The notes below the pieces were generated by a model. It had not been told where the DNA came from and did not search any database. It was given only the letters and a program-made list of their open reading frames with translations. From positions 20,773 to 84,772 of the forward strand of contig NZ_NEHW01000020.1 of assembly GCF_002112505.1 (NCBI RefSeq): a stretch of DNA of 64,000 bases, read 5' to 3'. Below are positions 1 to 13,320 of this stretch, one piece after another; the first letter of the stretch is position 1; every line of letters starts with the position of its first letter. This stretch comes from Pseudomonas sp. R28(2017) (GTDB lineage: Bacteria; Pseudomonadota; Gammaproteobacteria; Pseudomonadales; Pseudomonadaceae). A program made the position numbers and the translations under genes.

Positions 1-2
1 GC

Positions 3-1451
3 ATCGCTGGTCTGGACGTGAAGCGCATCATCAACGAACCGACCGCCGCTGCGCTGGCCTACGGCATGGACAAGGCCAAGGGCGACCACACTGTCATCGT
101 TTATGACCTGGGTGGCGGTACCTTCGACGTTTCGGTCATCGAAATCGCCGAAGTTGATGGCGAGCACCAGTTCGAAGTGCTGGCCACCAACGGCGACACC
201 TTCCTGGGTGGCGAAGACTTCGACATGCGCCTGATCGACTACCTCGTCGACGAGTTCAAGAAAGAGTCCGGCATGGACCTGAAGAACGATCCACTGGCTC
301 TGCAGCGCCTGAAAGAAGCCGCTGAAAAGGCCAAGATCGAGCTGTCCTCCGCTCAGTCGACCGACGTCAACCTGCCGTACATCACTGCAGATGCCACCGG
401 TCCTAAGCACCTGAACGTGAAGATCTCCCGCGCCAAGCTGGAGTCGCTGGTAGAAGATCTGGTTCAACGTACCATCGAGCCTTGCCGCATCGCCCTGAAA
501 GACGCCGGCATCGACGCCAGCAAGATCGACGACGTGATCCTGGTCGGTGGCCAGACCCGTATGCCGATGGTGCAGAAGGCCGTTGCCGATTTCTTCGGCA
601 AGGAAGCGCGCAAGGACGTCAACCCGGACGAAGCCGTGGCCATGGGTGCTGCCATCCAGGGCGCCGTACTGGCCGGTGACGTGAAAGACGTACTGCTGCT
701 GGACGTCAGCCCGCTGACCCTGGGTATCGAAACCATGGGTGGCGTGATGACCGCGCTGATCGAGAAGAACACCACCATCCCGACCAAGAAGTCGCAGGTG
801 TTCTCGACTGCCGACGACAACCAGGGCGCCGTGACCATTCACGTGCTGCAAGGTGAGCGCAAGCAGGCTGCGCAGAACAAGTCGCTGGGCAAGTTCGACC
901 TGGCTGACATTCCGCCAGCGCCACGTGGCGTACCGCAGATCGAAGTGACCTTCGACATCGACGCCAACGGCATCCTGCACGTCGGCGCCAAAGACAAGGC
1001 CACCGGTAAGGCTCAGTCGATCGTGATCAAGGCCAACTCCGGCCTGTCGGACGAAGAAATCGAGCGCATGGTGCGTGACGCCGAGGCCAACGCCGAGGAA
1101 GACCGCAAGTTCGAAGAGCTGGCCGCTGCCCGTAACCAGGGTGACGCACTGGTGCACTCGACTCGCAAGATGGTCGCTGACGCCGGTGACAAGGTCACTG
1201 CTGAAGAGAAAACCGCGATCGAAGCGGCCGTAGTTGCCCTGGAAGCCGCTGTCAAAGGCGACGACAAGGCCGCCATCGACGCCAAGGTCGAAGAGCTGTC
1301 CAAGGTTTCGGCTCCGGTTGCTCAGAAGATGTACGCCGAGCAGCAGGCCGAACAGCCTCAGGGCGGCGCGCAGCAAGCCGAGCCGGAAGCCAAGCACGAT
1401 GACGTGGTTGACGCCGAGTTCGAAGAAGTGAAAGGCGACGACAAGAAGTAA
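3..1451 (+). CDS. dnaK: Chaperone protein DnaK (Hsp70), 5'-truncated by window edge
   Basis: This is the C-terminal three quarters of the cytoplasmic Hsp70 chaperone, which binds and releases unfolded peptides in an ATP cycle with DnaJ and GrpE. The frame is open from base 3; its first residues (IAGLDVKRIINEP) match the middle of the Hsp70 nucleotide-binding domain, so roughly the first 150 residues lie outside the window. Visible signatures are the phosphate-binding DLGGGTFDVS, the ILVGGQTRMP segment, the interdomain linker DVLLLDVSPLTLGIE, the beta-sandwich substrate domain and the acidic C-terminal tail ending EEVKGDDKK, which is the DnaJ/EEVD-like end typical of bacterial DnaK. dnaJ follows 197 bp downstream on the same strand. 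No defect is visible. Confidence 0.98.
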   Translation: MAGLDVKRIINEPTAAALAYGMDKAKGDHTVIVYDLGGGTFDVSVIEIAEVDGEHQFEVLATNGDTFLGGEDFDMRLIDYLVDEFKKESGMDLKNDPLALQRLKEAAEKAKIELSSAQSTDVNLPYITADATGPKHLNVKISRAKLESLVEDLVQRTIEPCRIALKDAGIDASKIDDVILVGGQTRMPMVQKAVADFFGKEARKDVNPDEAVAMGAAIQGAVLAGDVKDVLLLDVSPLTLGIETMGGVMTALIEKNTTIPTKKSQVFSTADDNQGAVTIHVLQGERKQAAQNKSLGKFDLADIPPAPRGVPQIEVTFDIDANGILHVGAKDKATGKAQSIVIKANSGLSDEEIERMVRDAEANAEEDRKFEELAAARNQGDALVHSTRKMVADAGDKVTAEEKTAIEAAVVALEAAVKGDDKAAIDAKVEELSKVSAPVAQKMYAEQQAEQPQGGAQQAEPEAKHDDVVDAEFEEVKGDDKK

Positions 1452-1471
1452 TCGTTGCATGTTGTCGACCC

Positions 1472-1495
1472 GTTCACCGGCTTGTGCCGGTGAAC
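1472..1495 (+). terminator. Hairpin in dnaK-dnaJ intergenic region
   Basis: A perfect 10-bp inverted repeat (GTTCACCGGC, loop TTGT, GCCGGTGAAC) starts 20 bp after the dnaK stop. No T-run follows, so it is more likely a partial terminator or an mRNA 3'-stability/processing element that lets dnaK be expressed above dnaJ than a full stop. Confidence 0.6.
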
Positions 1496-1648
1496 TGGTA
1501 GGATGTCGCCGCGCGGGGGCTTGCTCCCGCGTTGGCGTATCTGGAATTCGAGATTTTTTACAGCATTTGTCCGTGCCACTCGTGGTTTGCAGGCAGGTGC
1601 TGATGGCGCGGCGCAGATGCCGGACGCCCCACAAGGTGCAAATGACCT

Positions 1649-2773
1649 ATGTCCAAGCGTGATTATTATGAGGTCCTGGGTGTCGAGCGCGGCGCCAGCG
1701 AAGCTGACCTCAAGAAGGCTTACCGCCGCCTGGCGATGAAATACCACCCGGACCGCAACCCGGGCGACAAAGAGTCGGAAGACAAGTTCAAGGAGGCCAA
1801 CGAGGCCTACGAAGTGCTGTCCGATGCGAGCAAGCGTGCGGCGTTCGACCAGTACGGTCACGCCGGCGTCGACCCGAGCATGGGTGGCGGCGGTGCCGGC
1901 TTCGGTGGCGCCAACTTCTCCGACATCTTCGGTGATGTGTTCAGCGACTTCTTCGGTGGTGGGCGCGGCGGTGGACGTGGCGGTGCCCAGCGCGGCAGCG
2001 ACCTGCGCTACACCCTGGAGCTGAACCTGGAAGAAGCAGTGCGTGGCACCACGGTCAGCATCCGCGTGCCAACGCTGGTCAACTGCAAGCCGTGCGACGG
2101 CTCCGGTGCCAAGAAGGGTTCGACCCCGTCGACCTGCCCGACCTGTGGCGGCATCGGCCAGGTGCGCATGCAGCAAGGCTTCTTCTCGGTGCAGCAGACC
2201 TGCCCGCGCTGCCATGGCCAGGGCAAGATCATCACCGACCCGTGCACCTCGTGCCACGGAGAAGGCCGTGTCGAGGAATACAAGACCCTGTCGGTCAAGG
2301 TGCCGGCGGGTGTCGATACCGGTGACCGCATCCGTCTGTCCGGTGAGGGCGAGGCGGGTACCCATGGTGGGCCGACCGGCGACCTTTACGTTGTGATCAG
2401 CGTGCGCGAGCACGAGATCTTCCAGCGTGATGGCAAGCACCTGTATTGCGAAGTGCCAATCAGCTACACCGACGCCGCCCTGGGTGGCGAGCTGGAAGTG
2501 CCGACCCTCGATGGTCGCGTGAAGCTGAAGATTCCGGAAGGTACCCAGACCGGCAAGCAGTTCCGCCTGCGTGGCAAGGGCGTGGCGCCGGTGCGTGGTG
2601 GTGGTGCCGGTGACCTGTTGTGCCGTGTGGCGGTGGAAACCCCGGTCAACCTCAGCCGCCGTCAGCGCGAGTTGCTCGAAGAGCTGCGCAGTTCGCTGGA
2701 AGGCGACAGCTCCCATTCGCCCAAGGCCAATGGCTGGTTCGATGGCGTGAAACGCTTCTTCGGCGATCTTTGA
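1649..2773 (+). CDS. dnaJ: Chaperone protein DnaJ (Hsp40)
   Basis: A 374-residue co-chaperone that delivers substrates to DnaK and stimulates its ATPase. The N-terminal J domain (about residues 1-70) carries the essential HPD motif in KYHPDRNPG. It is followed by a Gly/Phe-rich stretch (GGGGAGFGG and repeats). The four CxxCxGxG zinc-finger repeats lie at about residues 130-210 (CKPCDGSG, CPTCGGIG, CPRCHGQG, CTSCHGEG), and then come the two beta-barrel substrate-binding domains. ATG 1649 is preceded by an AAGGTG Shine-Dalgarno-like element. Length and domain order are those of type I DnaJ. It forms the usual dnaK-dnaJ pair, and dapB follows 13 bp after its stop, so the two are probably co-transcribed. 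Confidence 0.98.
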   Translation: MSKRDYYEVLGVERGASEADLKKAYRRLAMKYHPDRNPGDKESEDKFKEANEAYEVLSDASKRAAFDQYGHAGVDPSMGGGGAGFGGANFSDIFGDVFSDFFGGGRGGGRGGAQRGSDLRYTLELNLEEAVRGTTVSIRVPTLVNCKPCDGSGAKKGSTPSTCPTCGGIGQVRMQQGFFSVQQTCPRCHGQGKIITDPCTSCHGEGRVEEYKTLSVKVPAGVDTGDRIRLSGEGEAGTHGGPTGDLYVVISVREHEIFQRDGKHLYCEVPISYTDAALGGELEVPTLDGRVKLKIPEGTQTGKQFRLRGKGVAPVRGGGAGDLLCRVAVETPVNLSRRQRELLEELRSSLEGDSSHSPKANGWFDGVKRFFGDL

Positions 2774-2786
2774 GAAGGAACAGGTT

Positions 2787-3590
2787 ATGCGACGTATTGC
2801 GGTAATGGGCGCAGCAGGGCGCATGGGCAAGACCCTCATCGAAGCCGTGCAGCAAACCCCGGGCGCGGGGCTGACGGCGGCAATCGATCGCCCTGACAGC
2901 TCGCTTGTTGGCGCGGATGCCGGTGAGTTGGCGGCCCTTGGCCGGATTGGTGTTCTGCTGTCCGATGACCTGGCCAAGGTCGCCGATGAATTCGACGTGT
3001 TGATCGATTTCACCCACCCGTCAGTGACCCTGAAGAATCTGGCCTTCTGCCGTAAGCACGGCAAGGCGATGATCATCGGCACCACCGGTTTCTCCGTCGA
3101 GGAAAAGCAGTTGCTGGCCGAGGCGGGCAAGGATATCCCGATCGTGTTCGCCGCCAACTTCAGCGTGGGCGTCAACCTCAGCCTCAAGCTGCTGGACATG
3201 GCGGCGCGGGTGCTGGGCGATGATGTCGACATCGAGATCATCGAGGCGCACCACCGGCACAAGGTCGATGCCCCTTCGGGGACCGCGCTGCGCATGGGTG
3301 AAGTGGTTGCCAATGCGCTGGGGCGTGATCTGCAGGAAGTGGCGGTCTACGGCCGTGAAGGCCAGACCGGCGCGCGTGATCGCAAGACCATCGGCTTCGC
3401 CACGGTGCGGGCCGGGGACGTGGTGGGTGATCACACCGTGCTGTTTGCCGCTGAGGGCGAGCGCCTGGAAATCACCCACAAGGCCTCCAGCCGCATGACC
3501 TTCGCCAAGGGCGCGGTGCGTGCGGCGCTGTGGCTGGATGGGCGCGAGCCAGGCCTGTACGACATGCAGGACGTGCTCGAGCTGCACTGA
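2787..3590 (+). CDS. dapB: 4-hydroxy-tetrahydrodipicolinate reductase
   Basis: A 267-residue cytoplasmic NAD(P)H enzyme of the diaminopimelate/lysine pathway. It reduces 4-hydroxy-tetrahydrodipicolinate to tetrahydrodipicolinate. The N-terminal Rossmann signature GAAGRMGKTL begins at about residue 8. The family active-site block EAHHRHKVDAPSGTAL, with the catalytic His and Lys, lies at about residues 153-168, and GTTGF is present. The start at ATG 2787 has AAGGA (AGAAGGAACAGG) a few bases upstream. It sits 13 bp behind dnaJ, the normal pseudomonad arrangement. A REP pair and a strong terminator-like hairpin separate it from carA. Confidence 0.98.
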   Translation: MRRIAVMGAAGRMGKTLIEAVQQTPGAGLTAAIDRPDSSLVGADAGELAALGRIGVLLSDDLAKVADEFDVLIDFTHPSVTLKNLAFCRKHGKAMIIGTTGFSVEEKQLLAEAGKDIPIVFAANFSVGVNLSLKLLDMAARVLGDDVDIEIIEAHHRHKVDAPSGTALRMGEVVANALGRDLQEVAVYGREGQTGARDRKTIGFATVRAGDVVGDHTVLFAAEGERLEITHKASSRMTFAKGAVRAALWLDGREPGLYDMQDVLELH

Positions 3591-3614
3591 TCGGTTTGGT
3601 CGATGTTGGCTTGT

Positions 3615-3697
3615 TCGCGGGCACGCCCGCTCCCATAGGATTGGTGCAGGGCTTAGGCGCTGTGCGGCCCCCTTGGGAGCGGGTTTACCCGCGAAAC
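3615..3697. repeat. Pair of REP-type palindromic units (inverted)
   Basis: Two copies in opposite orientation of the P. putida-type REP core lie after dapB: TCGCGGGCACGCCCGCTCCC at 3615 and its inverted relative GGGAGCGGGTTTACCCGCGA at 3674. Each can fold on itself and the pair can fold together. Similar units occur near 32.5, 34.4, 38.9 and 43.8 kb, always outside genes. Confidence 0.8.
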
Positions 3698-3832
3698 AGG
3701 CGACGCCGATGTCAGTCTGTCGCAATCATGTGTTTTGGAGACACATATGCGGTAGACCGAAAACGCACTTTTCTGTAAGCTACAGCTTTAGTGTGTCCAC
3801 TAAAAGCGCGCAGCGAATTGAATTCAGCACAT

Positions 3833-3872
3833 AAAAGCGGGGTGACGTGTCCATACGTCACTCCGCTTTTTT
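3833..3872 (+). terminator. Strong Rho-independent-type hairpin in the carA leader
   Basis: A 16-bp stem (AAAAGCGG, G.T wobble, GTGACGT; loop GTCCAT; ACGTCAC, T, CCGCTTTT) runs into a T-tract and ends 45 bp before the carA start. A smaller hairpin (TTTAGTG-TGTC-CACTAAA, 3787-3804) lies just upstream. This can be either the terminator of the dapB transcript or an attenuator of carAB. Position alone does not decide, because no certain carA promoter was identified. Confidence 0.75.
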
Positions 3873-3917
3873 GCAACCTGCGATCGCCCTTTCATGCTTG
3901 ATTTACGGGAGGTCTTC

Positions 3918-5054
3918 TTGACAAAGCCAGCCATACTCGCCCTTGCCGACGGCAGTATTTTCCGCGGTGAAGCCATCGGTGCCGACGGTCAGACCGTTGG
4001 TGAGGTGGTATTCAACACCGCTATGACCGGCTACCAGGAAATCCTTACAGACCCTTCCTACGCGCAGCAAATCGTTACCCTGACCTACCCGCACATCGGC
4101 AACACCGGCACCACCCCGGAAGACGCCGAGTCGAACCGTGTCTGGTCCGCTGGCCTGGTCATCCGCGACCTGCCGCTGCTGGCCAGCAACTGGCGTAACA
4201 CCCAGTCGCTGCCTGAGTACCTCAAGGCCAACAATGTCGTCGCCATCGCCGGCATCGACACCCGTCGCCTGACCCGTATCCTGCGCGAAAAAGGCGCTCA
4301 GAACGGCTGCATCCTGGCGGGTGACAACATCAGCGAAGAAGCCGCCATCGCTGCTGCCCGCGGCTTCCCTGGCCTGAAGGGCATGGACCTGGCCAAGGTC
4401 GTTTCCACCAAGGAACGCTACGAGTGGCGCTCCAGCGTGTGGGAACTGAAAACCGACAGCCACCCGACCATCGATGCTGCCGACCTGCCGTACCACGTGG
4501 TCGCCTTCGACTACGGCGTCAAGCTGAACATCCTGCGCATGCTGGTCGCCCGCGGCTGCCGCGTGACCGTGGTGCCTGCCCAGACCCCGGCCAGCGAAGT
4601 GCTGGCGCTGAATCCGGATGGCGTGTTCCTGTCCAACGGCCCTGGTGATCCGGAGCCATGCGACTATGCGATCCAGGCGATCAAGGAAATCCTCGAGACC
4701 GAGATCCCGGTATTCGGCATCTGCCTCGGCCACCAGCTGCTGGCCCTGGCCTCCGGCGCCAAGACCGTGAAGATGGGCCACGGCCACCACGGTGCCAACC
4801 ACCCGGTCCAGGACCTGGACACCGGCGTGGTCATGATCACCAGCCAGAACCACGGTTTCGCCGTTGACGAAGCCACCCTGCCGGGCAACGTCCGCGCCAT
4901 CCACAAGTCGCTGTTCGACGGCACCCTGCAGGGTATCGAGCGCACCGACAAGAGCGCGTTCAGCTTCCAGGGCCACCCTGAAGCGAGCCCAGGCCCGACC
5001 GACGTCGCGCCACTGTTCGATCGTTTCACCGATGCCATGGCCAAGCGCCGCTGA
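3918..5054 (+). CDS. carA: Carbamoyl-phosphate synthase small subunit (glutaminase)
   Basis: A 378-residue subunit that hydrolyses glutamine and channels ammonia to CarB, making carbamoyl phosphate for arginine and pyrimidine synthesis. The N-terminal CPSase domain begins TKPAILALADG. The C-terminal class I glutamine amidotransferase domain contains the catalytic Cys in FGICLGHQLLAL and the His/Glu of QGHPEASPGP. An in-frame ATG at 3894 would add eight residues, but TTG 3918 has a near-perfect GGGAGG (3907-3912) at proper spacing and gives the family N-terminus. I therefore call the TTG start. carB follows after a 106-bp gap containing a GC-rich hairpin (CCGGGC at 5073, GCCCGG at 5092). Confidence 0.96.
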   Translation: MTKPAILALADGSIFRGEAIGADGQTVGEVVFNTAMTGYQEILTDPSYAQQIVTLTYPHIGNTGTTPEDAESNRVWSAGLVIRDLPLLASNWRNTQSLPEYLKANNVVAIAGIDTRRLTRILREKGAQNGCILAGDNISEEAAIAAARGFPGLKGMDLAKVVSTKERYEWRSSVWELKTDSHPTIDAADLPYHVVAFDYGVKLNILRMLVARGCRVTVVPAQTPASEVLALNPDGVFLSNGPGDPEPCDYAIQAIKEILETEIPVFGICLGHQLLALASGAKTVKMGHGHHGANHPVQDLDTGVVMITSQNHGFAVDEATLPGNVRAIHKSLFDGTLQGIERTDKSAFSFQGHPEASPGPTDVAPLFDRFTDAMAKRR

Positions 5055-5160
5055 GCATCCTGCATCAAGGCCCCGGGCCGGCTCGCGCCGCGCCCGGAAG
5101 CGCCTGACCCAGATTGTTCAAGACGGCTTGCCGACTGACCCGCGGATTTGAGTGACAACC

Positions 5161-8378
<3,218 letters not shown>

Positions 8379-8382
<4 letters not shown>

Positions 8383-8861
8383 GCATGACCAAGTACCCGA
8401 TGACCGTCCAGGGCGCTCGCGCCCTGGAAGAGGAGCTGACCTTCCTGAGCAAGACCGAGCGCCCGCGCCTGAGCCAAGCCATTGGCGAAGCGCGTGAGCT
8501 GGGCGACCTCAAGGAAAACGCCGAATACCACGCCGCCCGTGAAGAGCAGGGCATGGTCGAAGCGCGCATCCGCGATATCGAAGGCCGTCTGCAGAACTCG
8601 GTGGTGATCGACGTCACCACCATCGCCCACACCGGCAAGGTGATTTTCGGCACCACCGTGGTGCTGGCCAACACCGAAACCGATGACGAAGTGACCTACC
8701 AGATCGTTGGCGAAGATGAAGCCGACGTGAAACAAGGCAAGCTTTCGAGCAGCGCACCGATCGCCCGTGCCATCATTGGCAAGGAAGAAGGTGACACCGT
8801 GGTGGTCAAGACGCCAAGCGGTACGGTCGAGTACGAGATTGTCGAAGTCAAACACATCTGA
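8379..8861 (+). CDS. greA: Transcription elongation factor GreA
   Basis: A 160-residue factor that enters the RNA polymerase secondary channel and promotes cleavage of backtracked RNA. The N-terminal coiled coil (about residues 15-75) carries the conserved acidic tip region in LGDLKENAEYHAAREEQ. The C-terminal FKBP-like domain follows, with GTTVVL and SPIARAIIGKEEGD-type signatures (here SAPIARAIIGKEEGD). ATG 8379 overlaps the carB TGA by four bases, suggesting translational coupling; ATG 8385 is an alternative start two codons in. It is normally placed after carAB in pseudomonads. Confidence 0.97.
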
Positions 8862-9288
8862 CCGGCGCCTGCGGGCGCCATCCCTCGAGGGGATCCTCTG
8901 GCAACTGGCCCAGGTTTTCTGGGTCGGCGGCCTGTGGGTGTTCCATGTGGGGTTGGTGCCGGCGCTGAAAGTCAGTGGCCTTGCACCCTTGCTGGTGCAG
9001 GATGTCGCCGGGCAGATCGACCGCTGGTTGATCGGCGTGGCGTTGCTTGGCTTGTTGACCCAACTGGCGGTGCTGGCGAGGGTGGACGGCCTGGCGGCCT
9101 GGTGGCGGCAGTTTCGCGGGCAGATGCTGTTGTTGGGCTTTGCGGCCTGCGTGGGGTACTACACCTTGCGCTACGGCATCTCGGTCGGCGAGCGCTGGCA
9201 GATGTTCTGTTTCCTGGTACTGGGCTTCTCCGGCATCGTGCTGGTGGCCCAACCAGTCCCGGTCAGGGCGCGCCAGGCGCGCCACTGA
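8839..9288 (+). CDS. Small integral membrane protein (TMEM205/DUF4149-like)
   Basis: A roughly 149-residue hydrophobic protein of unknown function. Four membrane segments can be read: WQLAQVFWVGGLWVFHVGLV, LIGVALLGLLTQLAVLA, MLLLGFAACVGYYTLRYGI and MFCFLVLGFSGIVLVAQPV. This resembles the DUF4149 family of small four-helix membrane proteins. No ATG lies before the first helix. TTG 8839, inside the end of greA, is the best upstream start; downstream GTGs would remove the first helix. It ends 12 bp before the convergent yhbY. The start is uncertain, but the hydrophobic frame and conserved position after greA support a real gene. Confidence 0.75.
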   Translation: MSKSNTSDRRLRAPSLEGILWQLAQVFWVGGLWVFHVGLVPALKVSGLAPLLVQDVAGQIDRWLIGVALLGLLTQLAVLARVDGLAAWWRQFRGQMLLLGFAACVGYYTLRYGISVGERWQMFCFLVLGFSGIVLVAQPVPVRARQARH

Positions 9289-9300
9289 GCGGAGCCACCG

Positions 9301-9609
9301 TCACTTGTAACGGTGGATGTTGGACAGTTGCTTGTTCGGCTGCGGGTTCTTGCGATAGATCAGCGCTTTCTTGCCGATGGTCTGTACCAGCTCGGCACGG
9401 CCAACCTTGCACAGTTCGGCAATGGCGGCGGCGCGCTCTTCGCGATCTTCCGAGCGAATTTCGACCTTGATCAGTTCGTGATCAGCCAGCGCACGCTCCA
9501 GTTCGGCGATCACGCCTTCGTTCAAACCGTTGCCAGCAACGATCAGGACCGGCTTCAGGTCGTGACCAATGGACTTGTATTGCTTCTTCTGCTCGTTATT
9601 GAGCGGCAT
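9301..9609 (-). CDS. yhbY: Ribosome assembly RNA-binding protein YhbY
   Basis: A 102-residue CRS1-YhbY (CRM) domain protein that associates with pre-50S particles. The KKxLRxxxHxLKPVxxVGxxGLT-type signature appears as KKQYKSIGHDLKPVLIVAGNGL, followed by HELIKVEI and the QTIGKKALIYRKN strand. The frame is open to 9684, but ATG 9609 (MPLNNEQKKQ) has AAAGGG upstream and fits the family size. It is divergent from rlmE, which also acts on 23S rRNA, so the 102-bp gap between them must hold both promoters. Confidence 0.95.
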   Translation of the reverse strand: MPLNNEQKKQYKSIGHDLKPVLIVAGNGLNEGVIAELERALADHELIKVEIRSEDREERAAAIAELCKVGRAELVQTIGKKALIYRKNPQPNKQLSNIHRYK

Positions 9610-9711
9610 AATCTGACCCTTTCCGTCTGATTCTGTAAAATTGACCGGCATTTTACCCGAGGGCCACCGGCTCCGCCCAGTCAATCACGACGCATATCAT
9701 CGAGGTGCCCC

Positions 9712-10338
9712 GTGGTACAACGTTCCAAAAGCAGCGCAAACTGGCTGCGAGAGCATTTCAACGATCCTTTTGTGAAACAGGCGCAGAAGGACGGCTACCG
9801 CTCGCGTGCGAGCTACAAACTGCTGGAGATCCAGGAAAAGGACCGCCTGATCCGCCCCGGCATGAGCGTGATCGACCTTGGTGCGGCACCGGGAGGCTGG
9901 TCGCAAGTGACCAGTCGTCTGATTGGTGGCCAGGGCCGGCTGATCGCATCCGACATTCTGGAAATGGACTCGATCCCTGATGTGACCTTCATTCAGGGCG
10001 ACTTCACCCAGGATGAAGTGCTGCAGCAGATTCTTCAGGCGGTCGGTGATTCGCACGTAGACCTTGTGATTTCCGACATGGCCCCCAATATGAGTGGTAC
10101 GCCTGCGGTGGACATGCCGCGCGCCATGTTCCTCTGCGAGCTGGCCCTGGATCTGGCGACCCGCGTGCTCAAGCCTGGCGGGGACTTCCTGATCAAGATC
10201 TTCCAGGGCGAAGGTTTCGACATGTACCTCAAGGACGTGCGTAGCAAGTTCGACAAGGTGCAGATGCGCAAGCCGTCGTCTTCGCGGGACCGTTCCCGTG
10301 AGCAGTACCTGCTGGGCAGGGGTTTCAAAGGGGCATGA
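9712..10338 (+). CDS. rlmE: 23S rRNA (uridine-2'-O-)-methyltransferase RlmE
   Basis: A 208-residue SAM-dependent enzyme (RrmJ/FtsJ) that methylates the 2'-OH of U2552 (E. coli numbering) of 23S rRNA in the 50S particle. The SAM-binding motif VIDLGAAPGGWSQV lies at about residues 50-63. The K-D-K-E catalytic set is visible: Lys in RASYKLLEI, Asp in VISDMAPNMSG, Lys in FLIKIFQGEG and a Glu near the C terminus. The GTG start at 9712 is preceded by GAGGTG. ftsH follows 192 bp downstream, as in other gammaproteobacteria. Confidence 0.97.
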   Translation: MVQRSKSSANWLREHFNDPFVKQAQKDGYRSRASYKLLEIQEKDRLIRPGMSVIDLGAAPGGWSQVTSRLIGGQGRLIASDILEMDSIPDVTFIQGDFTQDEVLQQILQAVGDSHVDLVISDMAPNMSGTPAVDMPRAMFLCELALDLATRVLKPGGDFLIKIFQGEGFDMYLKDVRSKFDKVQMRKPSSSRDRSREQYLLGRGFKGA

Positions 10339-10530
10339 GGCGTATTGCGGGGTGGCTGATAGTTATTTCCAATCGGCTGCCCCGTCAGGATCGTCCGAAC
10401 TTCGTGTAGTCTAGCTTTCACAAAGGGTTACAGACGGTGCCTGCGGATGCGTAGGTAATGTAGTAAGTTAGGGCGATGAATATCATGCGAGGCACGGCTG
10501 CGTCGTGCGCCGGCCTCAGAGGGTAGCGAA

Positions 10531-12444
<1,914 letters not shown>

Positions 12445-12452
12445 GGGCACCT

Positions 12453-13304
12453 ATGAGCTCAGTGCAGTACCCGACCCGGTTGCCTTGCGGCAACCGGGTT
12501 CTTGATCTTTCCCGTACCCATGTCATGGGTATTCTCAATATCACGCCCGACTCTTTCTCCGATGGTGGACGGTTCAGCCAGCGTGACGAGGCGTTGCGCC
12601 ATGCCGAGGCGATGATCGCGGCGGGTGCCACGCTGATCGACATCGGTGGCGAGTCGACCCGCCCCGGCGCCCGTGCGGTTTCGGTCACCGAAGAGATCGA
12701 GCGTGTGGCGCCGATGGTCGAGGCGATCAACAGTCGCTTCGACGTGGTCATTTCGGTCGATACCTCGACGCCTGCGGTCATTCGCGAATCGGCCCGGCTG
12801 GGTGCCGGCCTGATCAACGACGTGCGCGCCCTGGAGCGCGATGGTGCGCTGGATGCGGCGGCAGACACTGGCTTGCCGGTGTGCCTGATGCACATGCGCG
12901 GCGAGCCCGGTACCATGCAGGACGACCCGCATTACGAAGATGTGACCGCCGACGTAACGCGCTATCTTGAACAACGGATGGCCGCTTGCGCAGCGGCGGG
13001 CATCCCCGCCGAACGAATCATTCTTGATCCAGGCTTCGGTTTCGCCAAGACGCTGGCGCACAACCTCAGCCTGTTCAAGCACATGGAGGCGCTCTATCGC
13101 CTCGGGCGCCCGCTGCTGGTGGGTGTTTCACGCAAGAGCATGATCGGCCTGACGCTGGATCGTCCGGTCGGTGAGCGACTGTACGGCAGCCTCGCGCTGG
13201 CGGCTCTGGCCATGACCAAGGGGGCCAGCATCCTGCGCGTCCATGATGTGGCCGAGACCGTCGATGTGGTGCGCATGATTGCCGCGGTACAGAACGCCGA
13301 ATAA
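12453..13304 (+). CDS. folP: Dihydropteroate synthase
   Basis: A 283-residue folate-pathway enzyme that condenses 6-hydroxymethyl-dihydropterin diphosphate with p-aminobenzoate; it is the target of sulfonamides. TIM-barrel signatures are MGILNITPDSFSDGG (about residues 24-38, first loop), DIGGESTRPGA, the VISVDTS strand and GVSRKSMIG. It starts 8 bp after ftsH and is followed by glmM 16 bp downstream, the widespread ftsH-folP-glmM cluster. No resistance-type insertion is apparent in the visible motifs. Confidence 0.97.
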   Translation: MSSVQYPTRLPCGNRVLDLSRTHVMGILNITPDSFSDGGRFSQRDEALRHAEAMIAAGATLIDIGGESTRPGARAVSVTEEIERVAPMVEAINSRFDVVISVDTSTPAVIRESARLGAGLINDVRALERDGALDAAADTGLPVCLMHMRGEPGTMQDDPHYEDVTADVTRYLEQRMAACAAAGIPAERIILDPGFGFAKTLAHNLSLFKHMEALYRLGRPLLVGVSRKSMIGLTLDRPVGERLYGSLALAALAMTKGASILRVHDVAETVDVVRMIAAVQNAE

Positions 13305-13320
13305 GAACATTGGAGTCCCT

